Below, piece by piece: positions 1-6,576 of a stretch of DNA of 9,180 nucleotides. A program made the position numbers and the translations under genes. How positions within the stretch are numbered: the stretch's first letter is position 1; each line of letters begins with the position of its first letter. Below the pieces are notes generated by a model. That model did not search any database, had not been told where the DNA came from, and was given only the letters and a program-made list of their open reading frames with translations. Source of the DNA: Proteobacteria bacterium UBA6522 (GTDB lineage: Bacteria; Pseudomonadota; Gammaproteobacteria; Steroidobacterales; Rariloculaceae). The stretch is from NCBI GenBank assembly GCA_002434915.1, contig DJLG01000191.1, positions 24,069 through 33,248 on the forward strand, given 5' to 3'.

Positions 1-414
1 TAAATGATCCATTTCATGCTGGACGCATATAGCCAGTAATCCATCTAAGTCATGCTCGATTATTTCGCCATTTTCATCCAAAGCTTTTACCTTAATGTGC
101 TCCGCTCGACTTACTGATTCGAAGACATCTGGAACGGAAAGACACCCCTCCTCATAACTAATCTCCCCCTCTGAACTGAGAATCTCTGGGTTAATAAGGC
201 ACATAGGCTGATTACGTTCCTCGGAAATATCAACCACTAAAACGCGCTTATGGATATTAACCTGCGTAGCTGCTAGCCCAATGCCTGGGGCGTCATACAT
301 TGTATCGAGCATATCCGTCACTAGCGCTCGAATCTCTGCATTTACTGTTGTAACGGGTTTTGCACAAATTCTTAACCGCGGATCCGGGTACTCGAGTATT
401 GAAAGTAACGCCAT
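1..414 (-). CDS. def: Peptide deformylase, N-terminal 138 residues (runs off left edge)
   Basis: Cytosolic metalloenzyme that removes the formyl group from the initiator methionine of nascent proteins. Reading the minus strand from the ATG at 414-412 gives an open frame to the window edge. All three signature motifs are present: GIGLAATQ (residues 44-51), EGCLS (89-93, metal ligand Cys91) and QHEMDHL (132-138, ligands His133 and His137, catalytic Glu134). The numbering is one off from E. coli Def (Cys90, His132, His136). The family is usually about 165-170 residues, so only the C-terminal helix region is missing. An AGGCGA Shine-Dalgarno lies at 426-421, six bases before the ATG. The gene is divergent from smg; fmt and rsmB commonly follow def and would lie beyond the left edge. 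Identification is secure from the motifs. Confidence 0.97.
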   Translation of the reverse strand, partial: MALLSILEYPDPRLRICAKPVTTVNAEIRALVTDMLDTMYDAPGIGLAATQVNIHKRVLVVDISEERNQPMCLINPEILSSEGEISYEEGCLSVPDVFESVSRAEHIKVKALDENGEIIEHDLDGLLAICVQHEMDHL

Positions 415-464
415 CTTATTTCGCCTGAAGCTTTATACGCCTAGCAGAACTAGACCAAGCACCT

Positions 465-494
465 TTGATTAAACCAGGATGCCCTGATTATAAA
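465..494 (+). promoter_or_regulatory. Candidate sigma70 promoter for smg-topA-tsaC-aroE
   Basis: TTGATT at 465-470 (4/6 to the -35 consensus), an 18-base spacer, then TATAAA at 489-494 (5/6 to the -10 consensus). It faces smg and would start transcription near base 501. A weaker TTGACG at 615-620 lies nearer smg, but has no good -10 at the right distance. The call rests on consensus matching only. Confidence 0.4.
487..492 (-). promoter_or_regulatory. Candidate -10 element for def
   Basis: On the minus strand, bases 492-487 read TATAAT, a perfect -10 hexamer, about 73 bases before the def start codon. No good -35 lies 16-18 bases upstream, where the sequence is A/T-rich. It overlaps the plus-strand -10 candidate (489-494), so the two divergent promoters would compete for the same DNA. 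Confidence 0.3.
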
Positions 495-711
495 GGCCAA
501 TATTATCTATATTTTGCATACGCACCTAAATATATAAGGATTATAACAGTTGGCGGGGAAAGACCACTCTCAACATCATGCACAAACAAGATAACCTGGA
601 AAATCAGCTTAAAATTGACGACAGCAAAGCTTTCATACATGCTCCGGCGGTCAGAAAATTGTCAAAACGAGTAAAAGACGTTCTTTAAACTTACCTTTAA
701 AAGAGGAGATC

Positions 712-1188
712 ATGAAGGAAACTGTTCTAGACGTGCTTATGTATCTATTCGAATCGTTCGTAGATGGCGGCGAAGAGCCTGATCCTAATCGTAGTGATTT
801 ACGCAATGAATTAGAGCGAGCGGGGTTCGGAGAACGTGAAATTGAACGCGCATTGGATTGGCTTGATGGTCTAAATGCCACAGATATTGAAACAGGTATA
901 AATGCATCACGAACCACCACGATCAGGGTTTATGACCAACTGGAGAAAACCCGCATAGACACGCATTGCAGGGGCTATCTTCTGCATCTTGAGCAAATTG
1001 GAATACTTACAGCTCCCCAACGTGAGCTAGTTGTGGATAGATTGCTTGCGCTCGGCTCAGATGATATTGATATAGACCAAATTAAATGGGTTGTTATGAT
1101 GGTTTTGTTCAGTCAGCCAGGCCAGGAACAAGCGTATGCACAAATGGAAGATTTGGTTTTTGCGGAAGAACCACTCTGCCTCCATTAA
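712..1188 (+). CDS. smg: Smg family protein (DUF494)
   Basis: A 158-residue protein of the Smg/DUF494 family; E. coli Smg is about the same length. The N-terminus (DVLMYLFESF, residues 7-16) followed by an acidic stretch and a GFGEREIERALDWLDGL helix (38-54) match the family closely. The molecular function is not established. The gene is named for its position near smf, and its linkage to def, dprA, topA-like and tsaC genes is conserved. The protein is acidic and shows no signal peptide or membrane segment, so it is probably cytosolic. Start choice: a strong purine-rich site AAGAGGAG (701-708) directly precedes the ATG at 712, and family alignment leaves only a short N-terminal extension. It is the first plus-strand gene of the smg-topA-tsaC-aroE run, with 56 bases between its stop and the topA start. 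Confidence 0.93.
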   Translation: MKETVLDVLMYLFESFVDGGEEPDPNRSDLRNELERAGFGEREIERALDWLDGLNATDIETGINASRTTTIRVYDQLEKTRIDTHCRGYLLHLEQIGILTAPQRELVVDRLLALGSDDIDIDQIKWVVMMVLFSQPGQEQAYAQMEDLVFAEEPLCLH

Positions 1189-1201
1189 CGCTAAAGCCCT
1201 A

Positions 1202-1210
1202 TGATATAAC
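1202..1210 (+). promoter_or_regulatory. Candidate extended -10 promoter for topA
   Basis: TGATATAAC fits the extended -10 pattern TGnTATAAT with one mismatch. There is no matching -35 (CCATTA at 1182-1187), which extended -10 promoters can tolerate. Transcription would begin near 1216-1218, almost on top of the AGGA at 1216-1219. An internal promoter would let topA be controlled apart from smg; topA genes in other bacteria respond to supercoiling. Inferred from sequence only. Confidence 0.3.
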
Positions 1211-1227
1211 CGACTAGGAAACTGTTG

Positions 1228-1248
1228 ATGGCTATCACATCACTATGA
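1228..1248 (+). CDS. Possible six-codon leader ORF coupled to topA
   Basis: ATG at 1228 opens a six-codon frame (MAITSL) whose TGA (1246-1248) overlaps the topA ATG (1245-1247) as ATGA. AGGA at 1216-1219 sits eight bases before this ATG, a normal Shine-Dalgarno spacing. topA itself has no purine-rich site at 5-10 bases and no upstream in-frame alternative start before a TAG at 1215. The arrangement suggests translational coupling of topA to the short frame. It could also be chance, since AGGA is a short match. Confidence 0.3.
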   Translation: MAITSL

Positions 1249-3629
1249 GCAAGAATCTTATCCTCGTCGAATCCCCTGCTAAGGGAAAAACTATCGAGAA
1301 ATACCTCGGTCCCGATTTTAAGGTGCTTGCAACTTATGGGCATGTCAGAGACCTTATTTCTAAAACTGGGGCTGTGACACCTGATCAGGGCTTCTCGATG
1401 AACTATGCAATTAGTGAGGGCAGCGAACAGCATCTTGCAAAGATCTCGGCAGCCATAAAAAAAGCCGAAACACTTTATTTGGCAACTGATCTAGACCGTG
1501 AAGGTGAAGCAATTGCATGGCATGTACAAGAGATCCTCAAAGAAAGAAATCTTCTAAACAACAAAAAGGTACATCGAGTTGTCTTTAATGCTGTCACCAA
1601 GCGAGCCGTCCAGAATTCAATAAATAGCCCTCGGATAGTTTCCGAACCTCTAGTTAATGCTTATAAAGCCCGCCGCGCACTCGATCATCTAATAGGTTTT
1701 CACTTGTCACCTTTGATGTGGGAGAAAATAGCGCCAAAGCTATCTGCTGGTCGCGTCCAAAGCCCAGCACTACGCCTTATTGTGGAACGTGAAGAACAGA
1801 TTTCAGCATTTAAACCCAGAGAATACTGGACAATTGCTGCCATCGCTGGACACAAGAATGAAGCTTTTAGAGCACGCTTATCCAAATATAGCGGAAAGAA
1901 AACGGAACAATTTTCCTTTACTGATGAGGAAATAGTTAAGCAGGTTGAAGATGCAATTAAAGTTTCCGCTGATGGAATCCTAACTGTTGGTAAGGTAGAA
2001 AAAAAACAGCGGCAACGTAGGCCAACAGGTCCTTTCATAACGTCTACCCTCCAGCAAGAGGCCTCACGTAAACTTGGTTTTAGCGCAAGACAAACTATGT
2101 CAACCGCCCAAAAACTCTATGAAGGGATTGATGTTGGTAATGGTTCTGTAGGCCTAATTACTTATATGAGAACAGATTCAGTCACACTCGCAGCAGAATC
2201 TATAACCGAAATCAGGGCACTTATCGAAGATCGTTATGGCCATGATAATTTGCCAGACGAGCCTCGCACTTACCAAACTAATACCCAAAATGCTCAAGAA
2301 GCTCATGAGGCAATAAGGCCCACATCAGTTTCAAGAGTTCCAGCAGATCTGGAAGACAAACTAAGCCCTGATCAATATCGACTCTATGACCTAATATGGA
2401 AACGTACTATTGCATCCCAGATGAGCAATGCCATTTTTGACACAGTCGGACTCAATATTTTTCCCGGAAAAAGTCAAGAAGGCGATATAGCATTTCGTGC
2501 AACCGGCCAAGTGCTAATTAAACCAGGCTTTATGACTGTGTATCAGGAAGGTGTAGATGATAAGGCGAGCGATGAAAATGACCGTATTCTGCCACCACTC
2601 TTGGAAGGCGATCATCTTCAATTAAAAGAATTATCGAGTGAGCAACATTTCACAGAACCACCGCCACGCTACTCAGAAGCAACTCTAGTAAAAGAACTGG
2701 AGAAATGCGGTATCGGCCGGCCGTCAACTTACGCAAATATAATTTCTACACTTCGTACTCGTGAATATGTAGAACTGGAAAATCGGCGCTTTACACCGAC
2801 AGAGCTTGGGAAGGTTGTTAGTCGGTTTCTCTCAGGTAATTTTCCTCAGTATGTTGATTATGAATTCACCGCAAAAATGGAAGACGACCTAGACGCCATA
2901 TCAAGAGGTGAGGGTGAGTGGGTTCCGTTACTTCAAGAATTTTGGGGACCATTTCATGATCAAATTGAGCTTATTAGAAGTACGGTTACACGTGATGATC
3001 AGGCTAGGTCTTTAGGAGATGACCCTAAAACTGGTCGTCCAATGACCGTAAGAATGGCTCGCTTTGGTCCAGTTGTTCAAATTGGAACAAAAGATGATGA
3101 AGAAAAACCATTATTTGCAGGTCTACGTCCTGGCCAAAAAATGGATACCATTACCCATGACGAGGCATTGGAGCTTTTCAAACTTCCTAGGGATTTAGGC
3201 GAAACAGCTGATGGTGAGACTGTCTCAGCAAGCATTGGACGATTCGGACCATATGTTCGCTATGGCAATAAGTTTGTCTCTATTAAAGAGGACGATCCCT
3301 ATACCATAGCCTTACCGCGTGCTATTGAACTAATTGAAGAGAAAAAAATATTCGATGCAAATAGAATAATTCAGGATTTTACGGATGCAGGAATCCAGGT
3401 ATTAAATGGTCGCTACGGCCCATATGTGACAAACAAAAAAAAGAACGCAAAAATTCCAAAGGATAAAGACCCTAAAGAGCTATCACTTAAAGAATGTGAG
3501 GAATTGATTGCTGCGGCACCAGAACGTAAAGGCCGACGTGGTTCTAAGAAAGCTGCAGGAGGCAAAAAGACTGCTACTAAAAAAACGGCTTCAAAGAAGA
3601 GTAAGAAGACTCGAAGAAAAAAACCGTAA
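1245..3629 (+). CDS. topA: DNA topoisomerase I (type IA), zinc-finger-less form
   Basis: Relaxes negatively supercoiled DNA by transient single-strand cleavage; Mg-dependent, nucleoid-associated. The product has 794 residues. The Toprim domain starts at the N-terminus, with Glu9 in VESPAKGKTIEKYL and the acidic DLDREGE motif at 82-88 (Asp82, Asp84, Glu86). SAGRVQSPALRLIVERE (167-183) and the active-site segment GLITYMRTDS (303-312, catalytic Tyr307) follow. GIGRPSTYANII (489-500) is the conserved domain near the C-terminal half of the core. Beyond about residue 590 there are no CxxC zinc ribbons. Instead, three repeats centre on ARFGPVVQIG (605-614), GRFGPYVRYG (665-674) and GRYGPYVTN (722-730), then a Lys/Ala/Thr-rich basic tail (about 761-794). 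This is the layout of topoisomerases with Topo_C repeats rather than that of E. coli TopA. The ATG at 1245 is the only possible start, because an in-frame TAG lies at 1215. See the overlapping leader ORF and the -1 continuation at the 3' end. Confidence 0.97.
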   Translation: MSKNLILVESPAKGKTIEKYLGPDFKVLATYGHVRDLISKTGAVTPDQGFSMNYAISEGSEQHLAKISAAIKKAETLYLATDLDREGEAIAWHVQEILKERNLLNNKKVHRVVFNAVTKRAVQNSINSPRIVSEPLVNAYKARRALDHLIGFHLSPLMWEKIAPKLSAGRVQSPALRLIVEREEQISAFKPREYWTIAAIAGHKNEAFRARLSKYSGKKTEQFSFTDEEIVKQVEDAIKVSADGILTVGKVEKKQRQRRPTGPFITSTLQQEASRKLGFSARQTMSTAQKLYEGIDVGNGSVGLITYMRTDSVTLAAESITEIRALIEDRYGHDNLPDEPRTYQTNTQNAQEAHEAIRPTSVSRVPADLEDKLSPDQYRLYDLIWKRTIASQMSNAIFDTVGLNIFPGKSQEGDIAFRATGQVLIKPGFMTVYQEGVDDKASDENDRILPPLLEGDHLQLKELSSEQHFTEPPPRYSEATLVKELEKCGIGRPSTYANIISTLRTREYVELENRRFTPTELGKVVSRFLSGNFPQYVDYEFTAKMEDDLDAISRGEGEWVPLLQEFWGPFHDQIELIRSTVTRDDQARSLGDDPKTGRPMTVRMARFGPVVQIGTKDDEEKPLFAGLRPGQKMDTITHDEALELFKLPRDLGETADGETVSASIGRFGPYVRYGNKFVSIKEDDPYTIALPRAIELIEEKKIFDANRIIQDFTDAGIQVLNGRYGPYVTNKKKNAKIPKDKDPKELSLKECEELIAAAPERKGRRGSKKAAGGKKTATKKTASKKSKKTRRKKP

Positions 3630-3742
3630 CAAAAAAACCTAGTATGAAGAAAAAACAGCAGCTACTAGTGAACTATTGTCCCTACAAGGCATTTAGGCTC
3701 AGTCCTATCAAGGCACATCAGACAGACCAAGTTCAATGTTAG
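3623..3742 (+). other. -1 frame continuation of the topA basic tail
   Basis: The last topA codons contain seven A's (3617-3623) read as A-AAA-AAA, a possible -1 slippery heptamer. In the -1 frame the reading continues from 3623 for 39 codons to a TAG at 3740-3742. It begins TVTKKPSMKKKQQ, which resembles the lysine-rich tail it would extend, and the product would have 832 residues. The later part (about 26 codons) is not basic and I do not recognise it. An ATG at 3644 lies in this frame but lacks a Shine-Dalgarno. A six-base inverted repeat CTAGTA/TACTAG (3639-3644 and 3663-3668) follows the A-run but sits farther away than usual stimulatory hairpins. A-rich DNA encodes Lys in any frame, so chance is a real alternative; an indel in the run is another. 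Confidence 0.25.
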
Positions 3743-4293
3743 ATGTTCAATTGCAAAAAGCAGTGGGGGCATTGTTGGAGGGCGGACTGATTGCTTATCC
3801 AACCGAAGCCGTTTATGGATTGGGTTGCATACCCTCGCATCGTGAGACAGTAGCTCGCCTTCTCACGATTAAGAAGAGATCATGGCGGAAAGGTCTAACG
3901 CTGATCGCTTCGAATCTCGAGCAGCTTGAGTCCCTGATTATCATGCCTTCTGGCAAACTGGGAGAAGAAATTCTAAAAAGCTGGCCTGGTCCTTTCACAT
4001 GGATTGTGGATGCACGACATGAGGCTTTACCATGGATTAGCGGTGGGCGAGATACGCTAGCCGTTAGAGTAACAAACCACCCGATAGCAAGCGCACTCTG
4101 TGAACAAATTGGAGGACCTCTAGTCTCAACAAGTGCAAACCACTCTGGACAACCACCATTACGGGATATTCTTCAGGTCCAGAAGGAATTTGGATCTGAA
4201 TTGGATTATATTCTTGGAGGAGCGGTTGGTGAACTTAAGCAGCCTACAGCAATAAGGGATGGGCGCAGTGGCGAATTACTTCGTGAGGGCTAG
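3736..4293 (+). CDS. tsaC: L-threonylcarbamoyladenylate synthase, TsaC type
   Basis: Makes threonylcarbamoyl-AMP from threonine, bicarbonate and ATP, the first step of the t6A37 modification of ANN-decoding tRNAs. TsaB, TsaD and TsaE then act to transfer the group. The product has 185 residues (E. coli TsaC, formerly YrdC/RimN, has 190) and consists of the YrdC domain only, without the extra C-terminal domain of TsaC2/Sua5. Visible family motifs are IAYPTEAVYGLGC (19-31), IKKR (45-48) with Lys52, SWPGPFTWI (82-90), LAVRV (108-112), STSANHSGQPP (131-141) and AIRDG (172-176). The start is the first ATG after an in-frame TAG at 3694 and matches the family N-terminus, but no Shine-Dalgarno is visible before it. 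This makes coupling to an upstream frame plausible. It is 106 bases after topA and 42 before aroE, on the same strand, probably one transcript. Confidence 0.95.
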   Translation: MLDVQLQKAVGALLEGGLIAYPTEAVYGLGCIPSHRETVARLLTIKKRSWRKGLTLIASNLEQLESLIIMPSGKLGEEILKSWPGPFTWIVDARHEALPWISGGRDTLAVRVTNHPIASALCEQIGGPLVSTSANHSGQPPLRDILQVQKEFGSELDYILGGAVGELKQPTAIRDGRSGELLREG

Positions 4294-4335
4294 TAATTAG
4301 ACGATTTTAATTTTGGAAAGGAACAGTCTTAAAAA

Positions 4336-5157
4336 ATGACAGACCGGTACGCAGTTGTCGGCTACCCGATCGAGCATAGCCAATCTCCGATGATACACAG
4401 ATCATTTGCTTGCCTGACTGGTGAAGAACTTTCCTACGACCTCATCTCAGCAAAACCATCTTCCTTTGAGGGCGCTATAAAAGAATTTGCTGCATCCGGC
4501 GGCAAAGGACTAAACATAACTCTCCCTCACAAAGAGGCCGCCTTCAAACTAGCCAATGAACTTGGTCCGGAAGCACAAAAAGCCAAGGCCGTTAATACAT
4601 TGACTATAAGTTCGCCAATGAATATTCGTGGCGATAATACGGATGGAATAGGGCTGCTAAGAGATCTAACTATAAATCATGGGTTAAGTCTTGAAGAAAA
4701 AAGCGTTTTAATACTAGGTGCTGGTGGCGCTGCGAGAGGCATAATACCGCCCTTAATGGAGTCTAATATTGGCAAGATAGCGCTTGCCAATCGCACGATA
4801 GAAAAAGCAAGAAATCTAGCAGAAGCTTTTAGCACAACCAATAAAATATCTGTTTATGCTTTCGAAAAGCTACATAAAATTGAACCATATGATGTTGTTA
4901 TAAATGCTACCTCTGCTGGGATAAAAGGTGAAAAATTTGAATTTTCATCGAACTGTATTAATACAAGCACATTCTGTTATGACCTCTCATATAGTTCAAC
5001 GCAGACGCCTTTTTCTGCCTGGGCATATAAAAATGGCGTAAAAAATATAGCAGATGGATGGGGAATGCTTATAGAACAAGCCGCTGAGTCATTTCGAATT
5101 TGGCGTGGAATTAGGCCTGATACAAACACTTTGCTAAAACAAACCCCAACTAGATAG
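4336..5157 (+). CDS. aroE: Shikimate dehydrogenase (NADP+)
   Basis: Reduces 3-dehydroshikimate to shikimate with NADPH, the fourth step of the shikimate pathway to chorismate and aromatic amino acids; cytosolic. The product has 273 residues, the usual AroE size. The substrate-binding half shows VGYPIEHSQSP (8-18, Ser15 and Ser17), NITLPHK (60-66, catalytic Lys66), NTLT (87-90) and GDNTDGIG (99-106, catalytic Asp103). The nucleotide half shows the GAGGAARG loop (128-135) and NRT (152-154), which fits NADP preference. It ends with NATSAG (190-195) and GMLIEQAAESF (243-253, Gln248). Upstream in-frame TAA at 4330-4332 fixes the ATG at 4336. AAGGA at 4318-4322 is the likely ribosome site, though its 13-base spacing is long. 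hemF, which separates tsaC and aroE in several gammaproteobacteria, is absent here. The gene is last in its plus-strand run and converges on gor. Confidence 0.96.
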   Translation: MTDRYAVVGYPIEHSQSPMIHRSFACLTGEELSYDLISAKPSSFEGAIKEFAASGGKGLNITLPHKEAAFKLANELGPEAQKAKAVNTLTISSPMNIRGDNTDGIGLLRDLTINHGLSLEEKSVLILGAGGAARGIIPPLMESNIGKIALANRTIEKARNLAEAFSTTNKISVYAFEKLHKIEPYDVVINATSAGIKGEKFEFSSNCINTSTFCYDLSYSSTQTPFSAWAYKNGVKNIADGWGMLIEQAAESFRIWRGIRPDTNTLLKQTPTR

Positions 5158-5176
5158 CTATCTTTAAAGACTATCT
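5152..5176. terminator. Nested inverted repeats at the aroE/gor convergence, possible shared terminator
   Basis: Two palindromes are packed between and across the stop codons: AGATAGCTATCT (5152-5163) and TCTTTAAAGA (5161-5170). AGATAG (5152-5157) can also pair with CTATCT (5171-5176) around the second one. The stems are A/T-rich and no clear T-tract follows on either strand, so this is a weak intrinsic terminator at best. Its position over both gene ends is the main reason to list it. Confidence 0.25.
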
Positions 5177-6517
5177 CATAGTTACTAATTCTTCTGCACT
5201 CGTTGGATGAATTGCTAGCGTATTATCAAAATCAGATTTAAGAGCGCCCATAGATATGGCAACCGCAAACCCCTGAAGCATTTCATCAGCACCCGCACCT
5301 ATTATGTGGCATCCAACTACTCGTTCCTCTTTACCCACGGTAACCAATTTCATCAGCGTTTTGGGTTTATGCTCTGTTAATGCGTTATACATTGGAACAA
5401 ATTCTGATGTATAAACACGCACGGAATCACTACCAAATGAAGTCACCGCTTCGACTTCCGTTTGCCCGACTGTACCCACCGGAGGATGAGAAAAAATTAC
5501 AGTAGGAACAATGTCATAGTTTAAATATTTTTCTGGCTGAGCATTGAAGACCCTATCAGCCAATCTTCGTCCAGCAGCAATGGCTACCGGCGTAAGTTGT
5601 GCTTTCCCAGTAACATCTCCAACAGCATATACACCGCTAGTACTAGTATTCTGATAGCGGTCTACAACTATATAACCCCTATCATCAACTTTAACACCAG
5701 CATTTTTTAGAGTCAGAAAATGAGTGTTTGGAGCCCTACCAATAGCCCACAAGAGAGAGTCAAAATTATCAAATGTGCGCCCATCCTCCATAGTTAGAGC
5801 TAAGCCTTTTTCATGTTGAACGCTTTGAGGTACCGCTTGATTAATTACTTCAATCCCAGTTGCACGCATATGTTCTAAAAGGTGGCTTCCTAATTTTTCT
5901 TCAAAAGAACGTAGCAGACTGTCATAACGGAGAAATTGCATAACATGACTACCTAAGGCATTCAAAACACCTGCTAACTCCACCGCAATGTATCCACTGC
6001 CAATTATTCCTACTCGTTTGGGCATTTCCTCAAGATCAAAGAATCCATCTGAAGTAATTCCAAAATTAGCACCAGGTATCTCAGGCACAATCGGAAAGCC
6101 ACCTGTAGCTATAAGGATGTTTTCTGCATGCACTTTATCCCCATACTCCGTTTCTATTTCTTTTGCCGAGACAAATTTGCCTCGGCCCTGTATCAGATCG
6201 ATTGATTTTTTCTCTAAATTACTCTGATAAATACCATTCAAACGTTTTACGTAAGCATCCCTTTTCTGCTTTAAAACAGGCCAATCATGACCATGCTGGG
6301 AAATGTTGAATCCATAATCTGCTGCATCTTCTATTTCTTGTGAAATCTGAGCAGCATTCCACATCACCTTTTTAGGTACACATCCAACGTTTACGCAAGT
6401 TCCACCCAGCCGTGCTGGTTCAATAACAATAACTCGAGCGCCATATTCGGATGCTCTTTGTGCAGCCGCCAGACCGCCACTACCACCTCCAAGCACGATG
6501 AGATCGTATTTGTTCAC
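5171..6517 (-). CDS. gor: Glutathione-disulfide reductase
   Basis: Cytosolic FAD enzyme that regenerates reduced glutathione from GSSG using NADPH. The 448-residue product (E. coli Gor has 450) aligns along its whole length. The N-terminal FAD loop is GGGSGG (10-15). The redox disulfide lies in GGTCVNVGCVPKKVMW (38-53, Cys41 and Cys46). The NADPH loop GSGYIAVELAG (173-183) is followed by Arg197 and Arg203, the positions that mark NADPH rather than NADH use. The second FAD motif is YAVGDVTG (297-304). The C-terminal AIHPTSAEELV (435-445) carries the catalytic His437/Glu442 pair of the partner subunit, as expected of a homodimer. The start codon is GTG (6517-6515), preceded by GGAA at 6529-6526 with eight-base spacing. 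The stop is 13 bases from that of aroE. In E. coli, gor also lies near prlC, but in the same direction; here the two are divergent. Confidence 0.97.
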   Translation of the reverse strand: MNKYDLIVLGGGSGGLAAAQRASEYGARVIVIEPARLGGTCVNVGCVPKKVMWNAAQISQEIEDAADYGFNISQHGHDWPVLKQKRDAYVKRLNGIYQSNLEKKSIDLIQGRGKFVSAKEIETEYGDKVHAENILIATGGFPIVPEIPGANFGITSDGFFDLEEMPKRVGIIGSGYIAVELAGVLNALGSHVMQFLRYDSLLRSFEEKLGSHLLEHMRATGIEVINQAVPQSVQHEKGLALTMEDGRTFDNFDSLLWAIGRAPNTHFLTLKNAGVKVDDRGYIVVDRYQNTSTSGVYAVGDVTGKAQLTPVAIAAGRRLADRVFNAQPEKYLNYDIVPTVIFSHPPVGTVGQTEVEAVTSFGSDSVRVYTSEFVPMYNALTEHKPKTLMKLVTVGKEERVVGCHIIGAGADEMLQGFAVAISMGALKSDFDNTLAIHPTSAEELVTMR

Positions 6518-6556
6518 AAAAGTAGTTCCAATGCTGATATAAAATTGGAGCTTAAC

Positions 6557-6576
6557 AGGAAAAATATATTTATCCT
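6557..6576. promoter_or_regulatory. 20-base near-perfect palindrome in the gor/prlC intergenic region, possible operator
   Basis: Nine of ten base pairs match around the centre at 6566/6567; the single mismatch is 6561/6572 (A opposite A). The half-sites end in AGGA/TCCT with an A/T core. It lies in the 130-base divergent region between two genes and overlaps the putative gor -10. I do not recognise it as the site of any named regulator, and it does not look like an OxyR site to me. A/T-rich cores form palindromes easily, so support is moderate. Confidence 0.35.

Larger units (their letters stand above)
415..711. other. def/smg divergent intergenic region (297 bases), no convincing gene
   Basis: This is the longest stretch without a supported gene. 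It holds candidate promoters for both flanking genes (about 465-494) and would give smg a leader of roughly 210 bases. A 69-codon open frame with a TTG start (465-674) crosses it, but it has no Shine-Dalgarno and no recognisable motif, so I do not call it. No LysM- or DprA-like coding remnant is visible in any frame. A direct repeat CTTTAAA (683-689 and 695-701, 12 bases apart) lies just before the smg ribosome binding site. I see no obvious riboswitch or strong hairpin. Confidence 0.6.

Noticed and set aside
281..472. 63-codon plus-strand frame opposite def
   Set aside because: Antisense shadow of the clearly identified def gene.
465..674. 69-codon plus-strand open frame in the def/smg gap
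   Set aside because: TTG start without a Shine-Dalgarno, no recognisable motif, and it starts inside the candidate promoter. Probably chance.
651..920. 89-codon minus-strand frame opposite smg
   Set aside because: Lies across the smg start on the opposite strand; Ser/Arg-rich composition typical of an antisense shadow.
1700..2038. 112-codon minus-strand frame opposite topA
   Set aside because: Entirely inside topA, with no family resemblance.
3639..3668. Inverted repeat CTAGTA/TACTAG between topA and tsaC as a terminator
   Set aside because: Only six A/T-rich pairs, a long loop and no T-tract; it would also separate genes that look co-transcribed.
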